The notes under the pieces were generated by a model. It was not told where the DNA came from. It saw nothing but the letters and a program-made list of their open reading frames with translations, and did no database searches. This document shows, in pieces, positions 1-5,556 of a stretch of DNA of 11,006 nt. The position numbers and the translations under genes are program-made. The stretch is from the NCBI GenBank assembly GCA_002322865.1, contig DCOH01000060.1, positions 56,951-67,956 of the forward strand, read 5' to 3'. The number at the start of each line of letters is the position of its first letter. Position 1 is the first letter of the stretch. The stretch is from Sphingobacterium sp. UBA1575. GTDB lineage: Bacteria > Bacteroidota > Bacteroidia > Sphingobacteriales > Sphingobacteriaceae.

Positions 1-998
1 ACAAAATCATAACTTGCAAAGCGGCCTGTATCTTTCGCATGTACTAAATCTTGCTCTTCACCGCCCCAAGGCCAACCACCAAACTCTGTTCTGCGGTATT
101 GATTAAAAGCTTCTTGCAATTCCTTTTCGGTATTCATCACAAATGGCCCATAGGCTGCAACCGGCTCACCAATAGGTTCGCCTTCTAAAATCAACAACTT
201 CGCAATACCCGAACCTGTATTTTTGATCCAGATTTCTTCATCACCTCCTAAATCAGCCATATGGTTTGGTTGAACTTTATATTCCGCCATTTCCACAGGA
301 TCCTGCCCATCATAATATAGCACAAAACGGTTCATGGTCTTGGAAACAGCATCTAATTTGATGGCTGTTCCTGGGTCCATTTCTACTAGCGCCGCACCCA
401 CATGATGCTCAGGATCACGAGCCCAGGAATGTTTTAATGCGCCTAAGCTTTTAACCCCGTAATATTCGCCATGGATCACCTTAATGCTTACTTTATTTCC
501 TTCTTGATCAAGTATAGCCTCTGGAATGATCTCTTTCCATAACATCTTATAATCAGGTTCCGTCAATTTATCCTTTCCAGCCATATTTACCCAGATTTGG
601 AATAAACGTAATGGATTGGGTTTATCTTCATGGATCAATGGAAACATCTCAGCGTGAAGAACACCTTCGCCGGCACTCATCAACTGCACATAGCCATCTC
701 CGTACCTTCCTTTAGACCCTTTTGAATCAAAGTGGTCTGCATAACCTTCAGAAACGATGGTGATGATCTCAAAGCCACGGTGTGGGTGATGAGGGAAACC
801 CGGAATTTGCTGTCCATGATACATCCGCCAAGGATTGCTACGATCAAAGTCGTTACCGATGTTTCTTCCTGCCAATGATGCCTTCGGACCTAATTTTCCA
901 TTGCCTTCTGGATAAAGTTCATAATGGTAAGCCCCCATAATAAACGGATCGCGTAATGGTAATCTTCCTTCTACTTTGCTTATGTTTTTTACTTTCAT
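1..998 (-). CDS. Pirin-family bicupin protein (3' end beyond window)
   Basis: Translation from the ATG at 998-996 gives at least 332 residues with no stop before the window edge, so the C-terminus is missing. The N-terminal cupin (about residues 20-135) carries the pirin metal-site pattern: HPHRGFE with H71 and H73, then LHAE with H115 and E117. These match the two His, His and Glu ligands of human pirin. The C-terminal pirin domain (about 190-300) ends with the typical GEPVAAYGPFVMNT segment. Family members bind a metal ion; some act as quercetin 2,3-dioxygenases and others as regulators, so the substrate here is unknown. No signal peptide is seen, so it is probably cytoplasmic. The start is supported by AAAGGAAAT about 6 bases upstream. 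Pirins are usually near 290 residues, so this one has an extension of at least 30 residues. Family assignment is secure; the reaction is not. Confidence 0.95.
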   Translation of the reverse strand, partial: MKVKNISKVEGRLPLRDPFIMGAYHYELYPEGNGKLGPKASLAGRNIGNDFDRSNPWRMYHGQQIPGFPHHPHRGFEIITIVSEGYADHFDSKGSKGRYGDGYVQLMSAGEGVLHAEMFPLIHEDKPNPLRLFQIWVNMAGKDKLTEPDYKMLWKEIIPEAILDQEGNKVSIKVIHGEYYGVKSLGALKHSWARDPEHHVGAALVEMDPGTAIKLDAVSKTMNRFVLYYDGQDPVEMAEYKVQPNHMADLGGDEEIWIKNTGSGIAKLLILEGEPIGEPVAAYGPFVMNTEKELQEAFNQYRRTEFGGWPWGGEEQDLVHAKDTGRFASYDF

Positions 999-1227
999 GA
1001 TATTTCCTTTTTTTTTGTTTTCCTAGATACCATCAAACAGTAGTCCATAAGGCCAAAAAACGGGTTGGACTTACTTCTAGGTAACTAGTTAACAAGGAGT
1101 AACCCAAATGGTTTAGGCTTAACTGGTCGATTTTGATAGGGGATAGGATGGATATAAAGGACACTTTTATGTTAGAAAACCTGACAAAACTGTCTGTCTG
1201 TCAGTTAGAATGATTAACTAATCACCA
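999..1227. other. Intergenic region upstream of the pirin gene
   Basis: It must hold the promoter and leader of the pirin gene, but no convincing TAnnTTTG motif was found on the minus strand. The only structure noticed is an imperfect inverted repeat (CTGACA 1181-1186 and TGTCAG 1199-1204). It is enclosed by a direct repeat GTTAGAA (1171-1177 and 1204-1210), just past the stop of the 1228-1848 gene. It lacks a U-tract on the minus strand, so it is not a good intrinsic terminator. Confidence 0.5.
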
Positions 1228-1848
1228 TTAACTGACAATAATTCCTTTTCCAAAGCTATAATCTTCCAGGTTTTCACAACATTTTTCAAATTCAAATGGC
1301 GGCCTGTCCAAAGGGATAATCTCTTTATCAAAGTTAAAAAGGAGTTTGTAACCTAATTTATCTTCACTTACTGCATACACATAGTCTGTATGTGTTTCTT
1401 TTTGTGGCAAGGAAAGCATGATTTGTTTATGGTATAGGGGAGCAATTGCCCAAGCATCTTTTTCCTTATAGGTATGCCAACCGGTGACCTGGACATTTGA
1501 CTTCCATTCCGTTACATGATGCAGGTAATTGATCAAGTAGCAGAAATGCTTCATATCAATATCATAGGGGAATGTCAATAAATTCGTTTGTGCATCCAAG
1601 CGGGTCAGGTTGATGATGACCTGGAAGGTCTGATCATTGAATTGGTCACAGAATACTTTACAATGGGTTTTCACATCATTGAAAATCGGTCCTTTAACAC
1701 GAATAACTTTATCATTGTTTTTTTTGATATAATCTTCCTCATTGAATAGTTTAACAGGAGAAACATCCCCCTTGCTATTTACGTTTTTTAATAGCATGAA
1801 GATCACAAACAATACAACAAGTATAGTAATGATGCTAAAGGTATTCAT
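1228..1848 (-). CDS. Hypothetical membrane-anchored protein, 206 aa
   Basis: I do not recognise the family. The protein starts with one hydrophobic helix (about residues 4-20, IITILVVLFVIFMLL) followed by a charged segment. That fits a signal anchor with the remaining ~185 residues on one side of the membrane. The soluble part is rich in aromatic and basic residues, with three cysteines in FEKCCE and DQF-type contexts and a WHTYKEKDAW stretch near residues 123-132. No catalytic motif could be named. The ATG at 1848-1846 is the first in frame and is followed at once by the hydrophobic helix, which supports it; there is no visible Shine-Dalgarno. It lies 229 bp upstream of the pirin gene on the same strand, too far for confident operon linkage. 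It borders the decayed insertion-sequence island at 1954-3754, and could be an accessory gene. Confidence 0.7.
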   Translation of the reverse strand: MNTFSIITILVVLFVIFMLLKNVNSKGDVSPVKLFNEEDYIKKNNDKVIRVKGPIFNDVKTHCKVFCDQFNDQTFQVIINLTRLDAQTNLLTFPYDIDMKHFCYLINYLHHVTEWKSNVQVTGWHTYKEKDAWAIAPLYHKQIMLSLPQKETHTDYVYAVSEDKLGYKLLFNFDKEIIPLDRPPFEFEKCCENLEDYSFGKGIIVS

Positions 1849-1919
1849 AAAAAAGGTTAATGATACGTGTGATACGGTTGGTAATATCCTTATCGCTTAG
1901 CCTAAAATTAGTTAATTAA

Positions 1920-1945
1920 TTTCTAAAAATCCTATATTTTAGAAA
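1920..1945. repeat. 9-bp perfect inverted repeat
   Basis: TTTCTAAAA (1920-1928) and TTTTAGAAA (1937-1945) are separated by 8 bases. The repeat lies about 72-97 bases upstream of the start of the 1228-1848 gene and about 9 bases outside the left 9-bp flank of the island. It could be an operator for that gene or chance structure in very AT-rich DNA. Confidence 0.45.
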
Positions 1946-1964
1946 AAAATTAATAAAGTTTACA

Positions 1965-2328
1965 AGTAGCATCCTTATTAAGGAAAATGTAGCTGGATTT
2001 ATTTCGGACCATTTTCAACACATTGGTTCGGGAGTATCAATTCGACAAACATCAAAAGGGCATCAACAGCTGGACGCATCTAGTGAGCATGTTGTGGAAC
2101 CTATCGAATCTGGTCAACTTTATCAGACTGAATATTTTCGTGAAAATTGATCTATGGAAATGGGTTAGACGACCCGTTCATTTCAGGAAAACCTAATTAT
2201 AAAAAAGAGCAGTTTAAACTCTTTTAGTAAAATAGAGAGGATATATTTCCCGAAATTGACCTAATTTTTCTTCTATACAATAATGAGGATGCATTTATTG
2301 TGCCTTTAAATTTATTTAGGACATTACT
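1965..2328 (+). mobile_element. Decayed IS4-type element, copy 1 (about 364 bp)
   Basis: The right end TTATTTAGGAC (2312-2322) is identical to that of copy 2 (3729-3739). The left end (ATCCTTATTAAGG at 1971-1983) matches copy 2's left end (GTCCTAAATAAGG) with three differences. Similarity continues outward to AGT at 1965 and ACT at 2328. The last 109 bases (2214-2322) align without gaps to 3631-3739 with about 10 differences by hand count. The interior holds only a 67-codon transposase remnant. Compared with copy 2, it has lost about 80 bp of leader and most of the transposase. Confidence 0.85.
1993..2196 (+). pseudogene. IS4-type (DUF4372) transposase remnant with internal deletion, copy 1
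   Basis: The frame opens after a TAG at 1990-1992 and runs to TAA at 2194-2196. Its first part, RTIFNTLVREYQFDKH through SWTHLVSML (2005-2094), matches the N-terminal DUF4372-type domain seen in copy 2 (NIFNALVREYQSNKHH through SWTHLVSKL). From 2095 it continues in the same frame with WNLSNLVNFIRLNIFVKIDL and then WKW. This is the typical C-terminal end of IS4-type transposases of Bacteroidota (recognised from family knowledge). The catalytic core and its acidic residues are absent. The initiator region is also lost, with no ATG in frame at the N-terminal side. It is therefore a deletion derivative with no transposase activity, although it remains free of stops for 67 codons. Confidence 0.8.
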
Positions 2329-2480
2329 GACTTTTTATATAAAATTTCAAATATGTTTTTTTTTAATAAAAAAATTAATATTAATATAACTTTTGACCAT
2401 ACATTATTCTATTAATTTTCTTTACAATTGACAATAAATCTTTAATGAGATTTATTAGGTTAAATTAATATGTTTTAATC
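2329..2480 (+). promoter_or_regulatory. AT-rich upstream region of the WG-repeat gene
   Basis: This strongly AT-rich stretch lies between IS copy 1 and the ATG at 2481. A possible promoter pairs TTTG (2392-2395) with TAATTTTC (2413-2420), one mismatch from TAnnTTTG, at a short 17-base spacing. Downstream is a perfect 8-bp inverted repeat, AATAAATC (2433-2440) and GATTTATT (2449-2456), which would fall in the leader. No ribosome binding site is evident. The promoter call is weak because the base composition makes chance matches easy. Confidence 0.35.
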
Positions 2481-3125
2481 ATGAAATTATTAATATATAT
2501 AATACTATTTTCAAATACATTATTGTCGATATCTTTAGCACAAGAAGCAAAAAGTGTCAAATATCTTTATAAAGTCTCAAAAGATAGTATACAAGGCTTG
2601 GAAATATTTGCTTATGCTAATTCAAAAGGAGATATAGTTGTGCCTTTTGGAAAATACCCCTATTTATTTACAGATACTATTAAAACAATAGGTTTTGTAA
2701 GTAAAGCAAAAAATGGTTTTTGGGCAATCAATCAAAAAGGGAAAGAATTATTTAAAATTGTACCATTTGATAATGGTCCTGATAATTTATGTGACGGCCT
2801 GTATCGTATACTTGACAAACATGATAACATCGGATTTGCTAACGAAAAAGGTAAGATAATCATAAAGCCTAAATTTTCTTTTGTTGATCCATTCCACAAA
2901 GGAGTAGCCAGATTTTGTTTAGGATGTCCGAAACGGATGTTTATGCAATCAATTGAAAATCTCATTAAGATGCCTAAACATAATGGCAAGTTTGGAATGA
3001 TTGATTTAAAGGGTAAAATAATAATCCCAGCGATTTATGATTCTATTCGGATTAGTGATAATAATAAAATAATGGCGACAAAAGAGGGAAAGGAATATTT
3101 TTTTGATTTTAAAGGAAAACAATAA
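2481..3125 (+). CDS. Secreted WG-repeat protein, 214 aa
   Basis: The N-terminus is a signal peptide (about residues 1-20, hydrophobic, ending SLAQ before EAKS). There is no lipobox cysteine, so periplasmic or secreted localisation is inferred. The mature part contains at least three WG/KWG-type repeats. In these a glycine plus aromatic or aliphatic residue is followed by a strand, K-G-K/E, then IV/II-P/K: WAINQKGKELFKIVPFD, GFANEKGKIIIKPKFSFVD and FGMIDLKGKIIIPAIYD. Such repeats are common in Bacteroidota secreted proteins and have no defined activity; binding or scaffolding is usual speculation. The protein ends with GKEYFFDFKGKQ, in the middle of what looks like a fourth repeat, so it may be C-terminally shortened. 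Base composition is more AT-rich than the chromosomal genes nearby (17 G+C of 60 at 2521-2580). It sits alone between two IS remnants, which suggests acquisition as cargo. Confidence 0.8.
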   Translation: MKLLIYIILFSNTLLSISLAQEAKSVKYLYKVSKDSIQGLEIFAYANSKGDIVVPFGKYPYLFTDTIKTIGFVSKAKNGFWAINQKGKELFKIVPFDNGPDNLCDGLYRILDKHDNIGFANEKGKIIIKPKFSFVDPFHKGVARFCLGCPKRMFMQSIENLIKMPKHNGKFGMIDLKGKIIIPAIYDSIRISDNNKIMATKEGKEYFFDFKGKQ

Positions 3126-3183
3126 TTTATAGAATAATTTTTTTGTACTTAAACAGTTGCGTCCTAAATAAGGAAAAAAAATA

Positions 3184-3240
3184 GCGGTGGATTTATATAA
3201 CAGGGATTGTTATATTTATTTCGCTAAAAAATTCTACCGC
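3184..3240 (+). promoter_or_regulatory. Leader stem-loop next to the transposase start codon
   Basis: GCGGTGGA (3184-3191) can pair with TCTACCGC (3233-3240), 8 bp with one G-T wobble. The 3' arm ends one base before the ATG at 3242. A second perfect stem, ATATAAC (3195-3201) with GTTATAT (3209-3215), is nested inside. Sequestering the translation start in read-through transcripts is a known safeguard in IS10/IS50-type elements; that role here is inference. Copy 1 lacks this segment. Confidence 0.5.
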
Positions 3241-3241
3241 C

Positions 3242-3634
3242 ATGGTAAAAATAAATGTATTTTCCTAGATTTTGGTTCTCGTACATCGGAACATTTTCAA
3301 CGCATTGGTTCGGGAGTATCAATCCAACAAACATCACAAGAGTATCATCAGCTGGACGCATCTGGTGAGCAAGCTGTTCTGCCATCTTTCTTCGGCAGAT
3401 TCGCTTCGAGAAATATCCAACGGTCTTCGCAGTTCCACGGAAAATATGAGCCATATGGGTATCTCCAGAACGCCCAGTAAATCCAATTTATCTTATATGA
3501 ATACTCATTGGAATCATGGTCTATTCAAAGATTTATATTACAACCTTTTGGATCTTTTATGGGAAAAAACTCCTCATAAAAGAATGGAGTTGCAAAGGTT
3601 AATGTGCAAGGTACTACAAAAAAAGGCAGGTTAA
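3242..3634 (+). pseudogene. IS4-type (DUF4372) transposase N-terminal fragment with nonsense codon, copy 2
   Basis: The ancestral start is read as ATG 3242, giving MVKINVFS, then TAG (3266-3268), then ILVLVHRNIFNALVREYQ. DUF4372 transposases usually have a Q at that place (pattern V/F-F-S-Q-I), so CAG has probably become TAG. Downstream residues follow the family pattern: SIISWTHLVSKLFCHLSSAD, SLREI, then LRSSTENMSHMGISRTPSKS, NLSYMN, and DLYYNLLDLLWEKTP. The frame then ends at TAA 3632-3634, about 50 bases after leaving recognisable family sequence. No DDE catalytic core or C-terminus remains. Reading from the TTG at 3272 would give 120 codons, but this is more likely a remnant than an expressed protein. 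Confidence 0.85.
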
Positions 3635-3692
3635 ACTCTTTTAATAAAATAGATAGGATACATTTCCCGAAATTTACCTAATTCTTCTGCTA

Positions 3693-3719
3693 CACAATAA
3701 TGAGGATGGATTTATTGTG
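3693..3719. repeat. Subterminal inverted repeat near the IS right end
   Basis: CACAATAA (3693-3700) and TTATTGTG (3712-3719) form an 8-bp perfect inverted repeat with an 11-base loop, about 10 bases inside the right terminal repeat. The same structure, with one base pair lost (TACAATAA), is in copy 1 at about 2276-2302. Conservation between decayed copies suggests it belonged to the original element. It might be a transposase site or the end of the transposase transcript. Confidence 0.55.
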
Positions 3720-3755
3720 CCTAAAAATTTATTTAGGACAGAACTTAAAGTTTAT

Positions 3756-4697
3756 CTATTTAAGCAGCTCCATCTTTACCGAATCTTTTACAATATTTTT
3801 GCCTTTTAAATCTTGACCATCAACAATCCTTTCTGAGGCCGCTTTTAATATGTTTCCTGTTTTTAGATCAAAATGCAATTCATACCGATCCTTCAATGCT
3901 ATCTTAACGGAATTCAAATCTTCCTTGTCCTTCAAGTCAAATTGACTTTGCATTTTTTGTAATAATTGCTTGAGTTCTGCTTCATCTATTTCCGATTCTT
4001 TTTTGATGATGGCTACCTGATCGGCTTGAATAGTGTCTAACCAAAAGCTGCTCTTAATAGATAATGGAATACCGCCAAGAATATTCGGTGCATCTTCTTG
4101 GTAAGTTTCCTTCTCCTTAGAGGTAAAATAGTTCCCGTAAGCGCTATGCAATAGTTTGATTTCTTTGAATGCAATGGATTCTATTAATTGCTTGTCCTTG
4201 AACAACTCGATTGTTTGGCTCATGGCGAAATCCATATCGTCTGCCATTTCAGGTTCTTCTATTTTAAGTATGGAAAAGAATTTTTTAAGAGATTGTTCCA
4301 TGTTAGTCATCAATTCCGCTGTATTTAGGACTTCCTGAAAGACTCCATTTTGATCGGTACGATAAACCACATTGATCTGCGAAAAATCCTTTAATGCATC
4401 ATGGTATTTTTCAGGAATTCCTAAAGATTCAAAATCAGTTTGATATAGCCACTGAATTTTATAACCATTAGCTGCAACATCCAAAACTTTAAATTTTGCC
4501 ATTAGGCTACCTTTATTGGACTTGACTAATTCTCCATTAACCGTTTCAGACTTTTCTTTATGAATGATATAGTTTAATGAATCGCCCTTTTCCCATTTTG
4601 GGAGTATATGGATATCAATTTCTTCCTGCCCATATGCGATTTGGAATAAAAAAAGTAAGCTTATGATAGTAAGAAGGTAATTGATTGGCTTTTGCAT
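3756..4697 (-). CDS. Hypothetical secreted protein, 313 aa
   Basis: The protein starts MQKPINYLLTIISLLFLFQI and has a clear signal peptide with probable cleavage before Q24 (AYG-Q). There is no lipobox cysteine, so it is likely periplasmic. The mature protein is charged and mixed alpha/beta. It has a YHDALKDFSQINVVYRTDQN stretch, a helical acidic middle, and a late segment KDRYELHFDLKTGNILKAAS. That last pattern resembles a repeated theme in secreted Bacteroidota proteins of unknown function such as the DUF6263 group, but I cannot confirm the family. The ATG at 4697-4695 is the start that exposes the signal peptide. It is divergently transcribed from the beta-barrel gene at 4813 across 115 bp with a palindrome, which may mean shared control. 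Its 3' end lies 1 base from the right flank repeat of the IS island. Confidence 0.8.
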   Translation of the reverse strand: MQKPINYLLTIISLLFLFQIAYGQEEIDIHILPKWEKGDSLNYIIHKEKSETVNGELVKSNKGSLMAKFKVLDVAANGYKIQWLYQTDFESLGIPEKYHDALKDFSQINVVYRTDQNGVFQEVLNTAELMTNMEQSLKKFFSILKIEEPEMADDMDFAMSQTIELFKDKQLIESIAFKEIKLLHSAYGNYFTSKEKETYQEDAPNILGGIPLSIKSSFWLDTIQADQVAIIKKESEIDEAELKQLLQKMQSQFDLKDKEDLNSVKIALKDRYELHFDLKTGNILKAASERIVDGQDLKGKNIVKDSVKMELLK

Positions 4698-4727
4698 AAT
4701 ACTTTAGAAATTTATTAGCAATAATAA

Positions 4728-4735
4728 TAAAATTA
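4728..4735 (-). promoter_or_regulatory. Possible -7 element for the 3756-4697 gene
   Basis: On the minus strand this reads TAATTTTA, one mismatch from the Bacteroidota -7 consensus TAnnTTTG, 31 bases from the start codon. No clear -33 TTTG is seen. It directly abuts the 12-bp palindrome at 4736-4747. The call is tentative because similar words are frequent in AT-rich DNA. Confidence 0.3.
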
Positions 4736-4747
4736 CCCCATATGGGG
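4736..4747. promoter_or_regulatory. 12-bp perfect palindrome in a divergent promoter region
   Basis: CCCCATATGGGG is a perfect 12-bp palindrome and a G+C island in an otherwise AT-rich 115-bp region between two divergent genes. It lies about 26 bases upstream of the -7 element at 4773-4780 and just upstream of the possible minus-strand -7 at 4728-4735. A bound dimer could therefore affect both promoters. This is a candidate operator; no cognate regulator is known. Confidence 0.5.
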
Positions 4748-4772
4748 GATTTATTTCTATTGATGTAGATGA

Positions 4773-4780
4773 TAATTTTG
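4773..4780 (+). promoter_or_regulatory. -7 promoter element (TAATTTTG) for the 4813-5460 gene
   Basis: This is an exact match to the Bacteroidota -7 consensus TAnnTTTG, 33 bases before the ATG at 4813, implying a leader of roughly 25 bases. The -33 region (around 4750-4754) is TTTA-like rather than TTTG. Confidence 0.55.
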
Positions 4781-4812
4781 CTTGTAATAAAAAACCAACA
4801 TAATTAATCAAA

Positions 4813-5460
4813 ATGAAAAAGATTCTATTTATTCTAGTTCCAATGTTCTTTTCTCTATCCTTGATGGCACAGAATAGACCTGGAGGAAGGTACATCAATG
4901 TGGGCTATTCGTCGCAGACCCTAAGCTCGGTTGAAGCTAATGACAACTTTGAACTGAAAAGTAAGATTGGAGGAGCATTCAACAGCGGAAGAACGTTCTA
5001 CATCCTGAAAAGACCTGTGGCAAAGATGATCTATTTCGGTATTGATTGGACCTATATCGATCTAAATTATGTGCAGTATAAGCAAGATGTGGAGGAAGAT
5101 ATGATGGAAGAGGAAGAAGGCTCTTTAGTAACGCATAAAGCTGAAGCTGGAATGCAGGTTGGCCCTTCTATTCATTTTGCACCAGTAGATGGATTGACTT
5201 TCTCGACCTATTATCGTTATGCGCCAAGTTATTCGATGATGTTTGCGGATTCGGAATTTTCTGGCGGCTATGCAGGATTGAATGTTGCCGGGATAAGTAT
5301 AAATTATTCAGCATTTGGAATCGGGGTAGAGCAACGTTGGGGAAATACTAAACATAGCTTTAGTTTAGATGTAGAAAATCTGGAAGAAGAACAGGAGGAG
5401 AAAGTAGAACACAAATTCAAAATTTCTGGACCTAGAGTGTTTTTATCTTTCAGATTTTAA
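4813..5460 (+). CDS. Small outer-membrane beta-barrel protein, 215 aa
   Basis: The signal peptide is MKKILFILVPMFFSLSLMAQ, cleaved near A19-Q20. The rest has alternating amphipathic strands (RYINVGYSSQTLSS, MIYFGIDWTYIDLNYVQYK, FSTYYRYAPSYSMMFA, INYSAFGIGVEQRWG, HSFSLDVENL). It ends GPRVFLSFRF; a terminal phenylalanine after an amphipathic strand is typical of outer-membrane barrels. Size suggests an 8- to 10-stranded barrel, and no specific family was identified. Two strongly acidic patches, about residues 93-103 (EEDMMEEEEG) and 188-198, would lie in loops or turns and could bind cations (inference). The ATG at 4813 fits the -7 element 33 bases upstream, and an intrinsic terminator follows. 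It is probably a single-gene transcript divergent from the secreted-protein gene. Confidence 0.85.
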   Translation: MKKILFILVPMFFSLSLMAQNRPGGRYINVGYSSQTLSSVEANDNFELKSKIGGAFNSGRTFYILKRPVAKMIYFGIDWTYIDLNYVQYKQDVEEDMMEEEEGSLVTHKAEAGMQVGPSIHFAPVDGLTFSTYYRYAPSYSMMFADSEFSGGYAGLNVAGISINYSAFGIGVEQRWGNTKHSFSLDVENLEEEQEEKVEHKFKISGPRVFLSFRF

Positions 5461-5510
5461 TATTAATGACCATCAAACCAATTTAATTTTTAATAGTTAA
5501 GTGAATAGTT

Positions 5511-5545
5511 AAACCTCTGGCGATTGCTGGGGGTTTTCTTTTTGT
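5511..5545 (+). terminator. Intrinsic terminator after the beta-barrel gene
   Basis: AAACCTCTGG (5511-5520) can pair with CTGGGGGTTT (5527-5536) around a 6-base loop, using a few G-U pairs, and is followed by the T-rich run TTTTCTTTTT. It lies about 50 bases after the stop at 5460 and only 12 bases before the AraC-type start at 5557. It should separate those transcription units. Confidence 0.7.
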
Positions 5546-5556
5546 TATATTAGCTA

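Larger units (their letters stand above)
3155..3745 (+). mobile_element. Decayed IS4-type element, copy 2 (about 591 bp)
   Basis: A perfect 11-bp terminal inverted repeat GTCCTAAATAA lies at 3161-3171 and, inverted, at 3729-3739. It extends outward to a 17-bp imperfect repeat (AGTTgc and AGTTct preceding it), giving ends near 3155 and 3745. Inside are a leader hairpin, an interrupted N-terminal transposase fragment, and a conserved non-coding right end. Complete DUF4372-type elements are roughly 1.2-1.5 kb (family knowledge), so over half is missing. The right end lies 10 bases from the stop codon of the convergent 3756-4697 gene. Confidence 0.85.
1954..3754 (+). mobile_element. Candidate fossil composite transposon: IS remnant - WG-repeat gene - IS remnant
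   Basis: Two related insertion-sequence remnants (about 1965-2328 and 3155-3745) lie in the same orientation around a single AT-rich gene (2481-3125). The outer flanks share the 9-bp direct repeat TAAAGTTTA (1954-1962 and 3746-3754). The right copy abuts the IS end at 3745; the left copy is 2 bases short of the assigned IS start. IS4-family elements typically make target duplications of this size range (family knowledge), so one composite insertion is a reasonable inference. A competing 7-bp repeat ACTTAAA (3147-3153 and 3743-3749) could instead belong to the right copy alone. The island ends 1 base before the stop codon of the 3756-4697 gene. Both transposases are dead, so any present mobility would need an enzyme supplied in trans. 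Confidence 0.45.

Noticed and set aside
1181..1204. CTGACA/TGTCAG inverted repeat as a terminator
   Set aside because: The stem is short and imperfect, and no T-run follows on the minus strand.
2732..2989. 85-codon open frame on the minus strand
   Set aside because: It lies wholly inside the WG-repeat gene, has no signal or family pattern, and is a composition shadow.
3187..3480. 97-codon open frame on the plus strand over IS copy 2
   Set aside because: It is in a different frame from the recognisable transposase residues and matches nothing; the transposase frame explains the sequence.
3147..3749. 7-bp repeat ACTTAAA as target duplication of IS copy 2 alone
   Set aside because: Its distances from the two terminal repeats are unequal (7 and 3 bases) and the sequence is AT-rich; kept only as a competitor to the 9-bp composite flank.
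4704..4898. 64-codon minus-strand frame
   Set aside because: It runs antisense through the signal peptide of the beta-barrel gene and the divergent promoter; no support as a gene.
5492..5512. Direct repeat AATAGTTAA (12-bp period) after the beta-barrel gene
   Set aside because: It is AT-rich, lies between a stop codon and a terminator, and has no promoter it could control except weakly the AraC gene.
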